From Syntrophomonadaceae bacterium (GTDB lineage Bacteria; Bacillota; Dethiobacteria; DTU022), in assembly GCA_007131435.1 (NCBI GenBank), contig SLQM01000174.1, positions 1-26,029 of the forward strand: a stretch of 26,029 bases of DNA. Direction: 5' to 3'. The notes beneath the pieces were generated by a model that had not been told where the DNA came from, did not search any database, and worked only from the letters and a program-made list of their open reading frames with translations. The position numbers were made by a program, and so were the translations under genes. Positions 21,754 through 26,029 of the stretch are shown here, piece by piece (position 1 is the first letter of the stretch; each line of letters starts with the position of its first letter).

Positions 21754-22926
21754 ATGGATACTTTATTTATGCTGAACTATCCATTTGATTATACAAAAAT
21801 CCGCGGGAAACTGATTGAACGGATCAACCGTTTCGTGGTCCGGGTTGACATTGAAGGGCAGGTAAAAGAAGCTTACCTCGCCAACCCGGGGCGCCTCTGG
21901 GAGTTAATGCTCCCCGGCACTGAACTGCTGCTCAGCCCTGACCTTTCAAAAGGTAAAATCCCTTACACCGTGCTGGCCTGCCGTAAAGAAGGCCAGGATA
22001 TACTGCTTCATACACACCTGACCAACAAGGTTGTGCGCAGTTTGATCGACGATGGAAAACTTCCGGCTTTTCAAAGCTACCGGGTAGTAAAAGAAGAACC
22101 GGCCTATGGCAGGCACCGCTTCGACCTGCTGCTCGAAAACATGAATACGGGAGAGCCATATTACCTGGAAATCAAGAGCAATACTCTTTTTGATGGAAAG
22201 GTAGCAATGTTTCCCGACGCTGTAACAGGCAGGGGCGCAAATCACCTTAAAATGCTCCAGGAAATTGTCGGTAAAGGTATCAAAACGGGCTGCCTTTTTG
22301 TTGTAATGAACCCGGGGGTCAGTTATTTTATGCCTGCCTACCACATTGACTATTTTTTTGCCCAAACCTTTGTTGATGTTAGAAGTGATGTAGAACTGCA
22401 GGCCGTTGCCCTCGGGTTTGAACCAAATTTTTCTAAAATCTCGTCCGTTCGTCCTGTAACTATACCTTTAGAGTTCCTGCAAAACGAGCTGCTGGACCGG
22501 GGAGTTTACCTCCTGCTTATAAATGTCAATGGCGATAAAACCCTGACCGTGGGAAACCTGGGAGGAATGACTTTCAAACAGGGCTATTATGTCTATGTAG
22601 GTTCTGCCATGAACACTTTGAGTAAAAGAATTGCCCGCCATAAGCGAAAAAGGAAAAAGAAAAGATGGCATATTGACTACCTTTCAGCTGAGGCGTCAAC
22701 TATCACTGCTGTTCCAATCATTACAGGCGACAGGCTGGAATGCGAACTGGCCGCCGGAGTTAACGGTGCTGGGGGGGAAGCTGTCATGGGTTTCGGCTGC
22801 TCAGACTGTCACTGCCATAGCCACCTCTATTATTTTAAAGAAAATCCCCTGTTTAACGCTAGCATAATTGAACTAATCCAGCACTACCGCATCGGACGTT
22901 TGGAAAAAAAGCTAATAACAACCTGA
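21754..22926 (+). CDS. sfsA: SfsA nuclease fused to a GIY-YIG (DUF123) nuclease domain
   Basis: 390 residues. Residues 1-235 are an SfsA domain, a PD-(D/E)XK-type DNA/RNA nuclease fold with an N-terminal OB-like part: ANPGRLWEL (43-51) in place of the usual PNTGAM, RFDLLL (122-127), LEIKSNTL (138-145), and FPDAVTGRG (153-161). The D...E-x-K core is present (Asp124, Glu139, Lys141). Residues 245-370 are a DUF123 GIY-YIG domain: YYVYVGSA (278-285), Arg292, His296, KKKRWHIDYL (301-310), and GFGCSDCHCHSHLYYF (346-361). The two active sites together suggest nucleic-acid cleavage or repair. ATG 21754 has only a weak AAGG site. Two direct copies of CTTAAGGCT lie upstream (21726-21734, 21738-21746). 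It converges on the next gene with a 9-nt gap. Confidence 0.9.
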   Translation: MDTLFMLNYPFDYTKIRGKLIERINRFVVRVDIEGQVKEAYLANPGRLWELMLPGTELLLSPDLSKGKIPYTVLACRKEGQDILLHTHLTNKVVRSLIDDGKLPAFQSYRVVKEEPAYGRHRFDLLLENMNTGEPYYLEIKSNTLFDGKVAMFPDAVTGRGANHLKMLQEIVGKGIKTGCLFVVMNPGVSYFMPAYHIDYFFAQTFVDVRSDVELQAVALGFEPNFSKISSVRPVTIPLEFLQNELLDRGVYLLLINVNGDKTLTVGNLGGMTFKQGYYVYVGSAMNTLSKRIARHKRKRKKKRWHIDYLSAEASTITAVPIITGDRLECELAAGVNGAGGEAVMGFGCSDCHCHSHLYYFKENPLFNASIIELIQHYRIGRLEKKLITT

Positions 22927-22935
22927 CAGGTCTTA

Positions 22936-24297
22936 TTATTTAAATGAAGCGCTGTTGATCGCTTCAGCCAGGGTGGGGTGGATATGCATCATGTCCTGCA
23001 GGTCTGTTATCTTCCCCTCAAAGCGGATTACAGCAATCAATTCATGGAGCAGTTCTGCAGCCTCTGAGCCGATCAGGTGTGCTCCAAGCAGTTTGCCGCT
23101 GTCCTGCTCTACAACCAGTTTAATAAAACCTTTTAACTTGCCGTCAACCATGTTACGCCCGTGGTCTTCGAAATGATATTTCTTAATCTCGACATCGAAC
23201 CCGGCATCTTTTGCCTCCTGCTCTCCCAGGCCCACAACTGCAATTTCTGGATCAGTAAATACAGCAACAGGTACAAGCCGCCCTTCGCTTTTCACCTGCT
23301 GCCCGTCCAGCAGGTGACTGGCTAATAAGAAACCATCATGCCAGGCTTTATGGGTGAACATGGGCCCTCCGGTAATGTCACCTGCAGCCCAGATATCCCT
23401 GGCACTGGTTTTAAAGGATGAGTCGACCTTGATATAGCCCTTTTTATCAACATCTACACCGACTGATTGAAGGGCTAAGCGATCGCTGTTGGGGGTTCTT
23501 CCGGCAGCAACAAGCAGCTTTTCCGCCTGGTAACGCAATAACCTGCCGCTGCTTTCTTCAAGGACATATATACCTTTTTCATCGCGGCCTGCCGATTTTA
23601 TCTCTACTCCTGTTATTACATTAACTCCCTCTTCCAGTAAAATCTTTTGTATCTCAGCGGAAATATCTTCTTCCATTTTTGGTACAAGCCGCCTGTTGCG
23701 CTGCAGGATAGTGACCTGCACACCAAGGCGGGCAAATAACTGGGAAAATTCCAGGGCGATTATACCACCGCCAATAATTAGCAGGCTTTCGGGCAGCTTC
23801 TCCATCTCCATTATTGAAGTAGATGTCAGGTAATCAAGATCGGCAAGCCCAGGCAAATCAGGTATCGCAGGCCTTGCCCCTGCAGCAATTATTATTTTCC
23901 CTGTGTAGATCGTCTCACCGTTAACCCTGAGATGTCCCGGTCCGGCAAAAGAAGCTTCCCCTTCAAAAAGGGTAATATTCTCATTTCCTAAAATACTCCT
24001 GTATCCGCCATCACGCATCTTGCCTACAATTTGGCCTTTGCGCTTTAGAACTGCAGGCCAATCTGCCTGCGGTTCTGAAGAATGTATGCCAAATTCAGCA
24101 GAGCCTTTTACCAGCGCCATGATCCGGGCAGTATGAATAAGAATCTTTGAAGGTATGCAGCCCACGTTAACACATGTTCCGCCAATCTGCTCAGCCTCTA
24201 TTACAGCCACCTTCAAGCCTTTTGCGGCAGCCCGGTGCATAACAACTGAGCCAGCTGTTCCTCCACCAATAACTATCAAGTCATATTTACTTTTCAT
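22936..24297 (-). CDS. Mercuric-reductase/dihydrolipoamide-dehydrogenase-like flavoprotein
   Basis: 453 residues of the two-cysteine pyridine nucleotide-disulfide oxidoreductase family. GGGTAGSVV is the FAD loop, GGTCVNVGCIPSK has redox Cys42 and Cys47, IIGGGIIALEFSQLFARLG is the NAD(P)H site, and IWAAGDITGG is the second FAD contact. The C-terminal HIHPTLAEAI supplies the catalytic His of the partner subunit. No N-terminal heavy-metal domain and no terminal Cys pair, so true mercuric reductase is unlikely; no lipoyl or 2-oxoacid dehydrogenase E1/E2 genes are near either. The substrate could be a small disulfide. GGAGGGG precedes ATG 24295-24297. An 81-nt gap separates it from the GH18 gene upstream, with a weak promoter candidate (TTGCAT, 18 nt, TATTTA). 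Confidence 0.9.
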   Translation of the reverse strand: MKSKYDLIVIGGGTAGSVVMHRAAAKGLKVAVIEAEQIGGTCVNVGCIPSKILIHTARIMALVKGSAEFGIHSSEPQADWPAVLKRKGQIVGKMRDGGYRSILGNENITLFEGEASFAGPGHLRVNGETIYTGKIIIAAGARPAIPDLPGLADLDYLTSTSIMEMEKLPESLLIIGGGIIALEFSQLFARLGVQVTILQRNRRLVPKMEEDISAEIQKILLEEGVNVITGVEIKSAGRDEKGIYVLEESSGRLLRYQAEKLLVAAGRTPNSDRLALQSVGVDVDKKGYIKVDSSFKTSARDIWAAGDITGGPMFTHKAWHDGFLLASHLLDGQQVKSEGRLVPVAVFTDPEIAVVGLGEQEAKDAGFDVEIKKYHFEDHGRNMVDGKLKGFIKLVVEQDSGKLLGAHLIGSEAAELLHELIAVIRFEGKITDLQDMMHIHPTLAEAINSASFK

Positions 24298-24378
24298 ATT
24301 TCGTGCCCCTCCTTACTTCTTAAATATGTGCATCACCATGTAAAATGCAAAGCGCCTGGTAATTTTTCTGGATTTAAC

Positions 24379-25506
24379 TTAATACGATAAATCAAGCCAG
24401 TCTTCGATTAGAATCCAAATATCTTCGCTCTCCAGGCCCCGTCTCCAGGCAGCTAAGCCTGCCAACTCGTAGCGGTTAACCAGCTCAAGGCGGTAACTCA
24501 TGGATGTGGTATCTTCAAGCCACATCACATAGTCAAGCCCATCGCGGGTAAAGCTGGCAGTATGCTGCATAGCACTATCATCCCATTTAATTACAGCTTC
24601 ATTTTCTTCAATAATATTTTTAGCCCGGTGCATGGAGTAAGACCAGCTGTTTAAAACCTGCCAGGTTTCATCAACCCGCTCCATTTCCCATAACCTGGTG
24701 TAAAAAGGAACCCCTAAGATCACCTGCCCGGGAGGAACTTCCTGTAGTATCCGCTGCAGGCCCTGCTCAACCCAGGGAAGCGATGCAACAGATCCGGCAA
24801 CCGGCGAAGCGCTCCAGTTTTCATCATAGGCCATCACTACAATATAGTCGGCCTCTGCTGCCAGGGCAGCCCGGTCATAACCAAGGCTCCAGTATTCGGA
24901 TGAAGAGATCATTGTCACGTCAACTGACAGGATAAGACCTTCCCGGCGGCAGCGCTCACCCAGTTCGCTGATAAAAAGTGTAAAATAATCCCGGTAATCA
25001 GCATGGAAATTTTCAAAGTCAATATTAATTCCATCAAGTCCGTATTCCAGGGTTAGATCAATTAGCTCATCGACTACTGCAGCCCGGACCTGATCGCTGC
25101 TGAGTATGGCTGCCGTAACCTGGGGATCAAAAGAGTTAGTCACCAGAACCCATATATCATAGCCCCGCTCCCTTGCCCATTCCAGGTAGGCACGGTCAAT
25201 ATTATTCTCAATCGTGCCGGCCTCATCTACGATGTGCAGCCAGGTTGGTGACACCGTGTTAACCGGAGACATGGGCCCGATTGAATGTGGGTCAGCATTA
25301 ATAGCCGCGTACTCCCAAACCATTACCACTGGAGCAGTACCTGCCTGCGGTTCGTTCGCCGGAGGCAAATCCGGGGCCGCTTGCCCGGCAAAAAGGTAAT
25401 ATATAGCTGTTAAGAAGGCTGCAGGCACAAGTATAATAATCAGCAGCCTTTTTATACCCACTCTATAAATAGAGAAACGTTTTTTATCCTGCCTGTTTTT
25501 TACCAT
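24379..25506 (-). CDS. Membrane-anchored GH18-family glycoside hydrolase
   Basis: 375 residues. Basic residues then a transmembrane signal anchor at about 20-40, then a short Pro/Ala-rich linker and an extracytoplasmic GH18 barrel. The catalytic motif DGINIDFE is complete at 158-165, with Glu165 as the acid. ILSVDVTMISSSEYW and ADYIVVMAYDENWS supply the barrel strands with conserved Tyr, and VILGVPFYTRLW is the later family motif. In Firmicutes these proteins (YdhD/SleL-like) act on peptidoglycan or spore cortex; chitin is less likely for this architecture. No LysM domain is seen, and that differs from SleL. ATG 25504-25506 has no clear ribosome binding site and lies 2 nt after the upstream stop, so translation probably restarts by coupling. 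Confidence 0.87.
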   Translation of the reverse strand: MVKNRQDKKRFSIYRVGIKRLLIIILVPAAFLTAIYYLFAGQAAPDLPPANEPQAGTAPVVMVWEYAAINADPHSIGPMSPVNTVSPTWLHIVDEAGTIENNIDRAYLEWARERGYDIWVLVTNSFDPQVTAAILSSDQVRAAVVDELIDLTLEYGLDGINIDFENFHADYRDYFTLFISELGERCRREGLILSVDVTMISSSEYWSLGYDRAALAAEADYIVVMAYDENWSASPVAGSVASLPWVEQGLQRILQEVPPGQVILGVPFYTRLWEMERVDETWQVLNSWSYSMHRAKNIIEENEAVIKWDDSAMQHTASFTRDGLDYVMWLEDTTSMSYRLELVNRYELAGLAAWRRGLESEDIWILIEDWLDLSY

Positions 25507-25508
25507 TG

Positions 25509-26029
25509 CTATTTACTGTCAAGGGTTAAAATGCTGTGCAGTAAAACATTGGCTCCCTTCCAGCACTGTTCAATTGGAGTGCATTCCTGTTCACAGTGGC
25601 TATAACCGCTCTGGCTTGGCACAAATAGCATGGTTGAAGGTACCAGATCGGCAATAAACTGGGCATCATGTCCGGCCCCGCTGTACATGCGCTTATAGGG
25701 GTAACCTAAGCTTTTGACACTTTCTTCAACCAGCCCTACCATATCGGTGGTAAAATCAACGGTTTGCCTGGACCACTGCTCCCTGTAATTAACAGGACAG
25801 CCATGCACCTCAGCAGGGATGGATTCAATGACCCTGACAACTTGCTTTATAACTTCCGGATCCTGGTGGCGCGAGTCCAGGGTAATGCGAACATTATCGG
25901 GGATTACAGTGTGCACATTGGGGGCACCGCTGAATTCGCCGGTAGTGTAGACCAAACTGGGATCAAGCTTGTCCAGCTCCCGGTGCAGGTAGAGGATTAT
26001 CTCTGCCATGGCGTGAAGAGCATCTTTGC
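25509..26029 (-). CDS. M20-family N-carbamoyl-L-amino-acid hydrolase / allantoate amidohydrolase (partial, N-terminus outside window)
   Basis: About 173 C-terminal residues; the frame remains open to the right edge (KDALHAMAEII...), so the start lies beyond 26029. NVHTVIPDNVRITLDSRH is the start of the small dimerisation domain typical of Zn-dependent amidohydrolases. GAGHDAQFIADLVPSTMLFVP and SGYSHCEQE are the second metal-site segment with its His residues. Such enzymes hydrolyse N-carbamoyl amino acids, ureidoglycolate or allantoate to ammonia and carbon dioxide. N-carbamoylputrescine would be an unproven alternative, suggested only by the agmatine genes about 20 kb away. Located directly upstream of the GH18 gene (2-nt gap). 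Confidence 0.85.
   Translation of the reverse strand, partial: KDALHAMAEIILYLHRELDKLDPSLVYTTGEFSGAPNVHTVIPDNVRITLDSRHQDPEVIKQVVRVIESIPAEVHGCPVNYREQWSRQTVDFTTDMVGLVEESVKSLGYPYKRMYSGAGHDAQFIADLVPSTMLFVPSQSGYSHCEQECTPIEQCWKGANVLLHSILTLDSK

Noticed and set aside
22936..24297. Mercuric reductase (merA)
   Set aside because: No N-terminal metal-binding domain, no C-terminal vicinal cysteines and no mer genes nearby.

Overview
The window looks like the chromosome of an anaerobic Firmicute (Clostridia, Peptococcales/Syntrophomonadales-like). The reasons are a T-box leader, strong AGGAGG-type ribosome binding sites with several GTG/TTG starts, a four-subunit 2-oxoacid:ferredoxin oxidoreductase, ferredoxin-type Fe-S proteins and a CoA-disulfide-reductase-type flavoprotein. 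This is inferred from gene content and signals; no taxonomic marker gene is present. No rRNA, tRNA, CRISPR array, insertion sequence or phage gene was seen.

Layout. (1) 1-2640, minus strand: a vor/kor-type operon (ferredoxin, alpha, beta, gamma; gamma runs off the left edge) behind a well-spaced sigma-A-type promoter and a T-box leader whose specifier reads CUC (Leu). (2) 2661-6431, minus: sodium:solute symporter, putrescine-carbamoyltransferase-like enzyme and agmatine deiminase, with a divergent AraC-type regulator (6675-8345) whose C-terminal half looks like a collapsed GH39 glycosidase domain. (3) 8357-10241, minus: agmatinase-family ureohydrolase and a UroD-superfamily protein, divergent from (4) 10387-12565, plus: a compact histone-deacetylase-family amidohydrolase and a CoA-disulfide-reductase-like flavoprotein. 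(5) 12638-16320, minus: a small secreted Ser/Gly-rich protein, an EamA exporter, a GNAT acetyltransferase and 1-pyrroline-5-carboxylate dehydrogenase. (6) 16434-16912, plus: a 31-codon ORF and a YccF-type membrane protein. (7) 16982-18766, minus: 3-hydroxyacyl-CoA dehydrogenase and a Cys-rich Fe-S protein, divergent from a GltS-like carrier (18899-20299). (8) 20363-22926: an S51-peptidase-like protein carrying a cysteinyl-tRNA-synthetase-like C-terminus, and an SfsA + GIY-YIG (DUF123) fusion nuclease. (9) 22936-26029, minus: MerA/Lpd-like flavoprotein, membrane-anchored GH18 protein and the C-terminal part of an M20 N-carbamoyl-amino-acid hydrolase.

Theme. Regions 2-4 contain two agmatine-to-putrescine routes (deiminase plus carbamoyltransferase, and ureohydrolase), a possible acetylpolyamine deacetylase and a possible polyamine/amino-acid symporter. 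P5C dehydrogenase and an N-carbamoyl hydrolase lie nearby. No carbamate kinase is visible. The most unusual items are the Leu T-box on an oxoacid:ferredoxin oxidoreductase operon, which suggests reductive synthesis of branched-chain oxoacids under leucine starvation, and the AraC regulator with a gutted GH39 domain.
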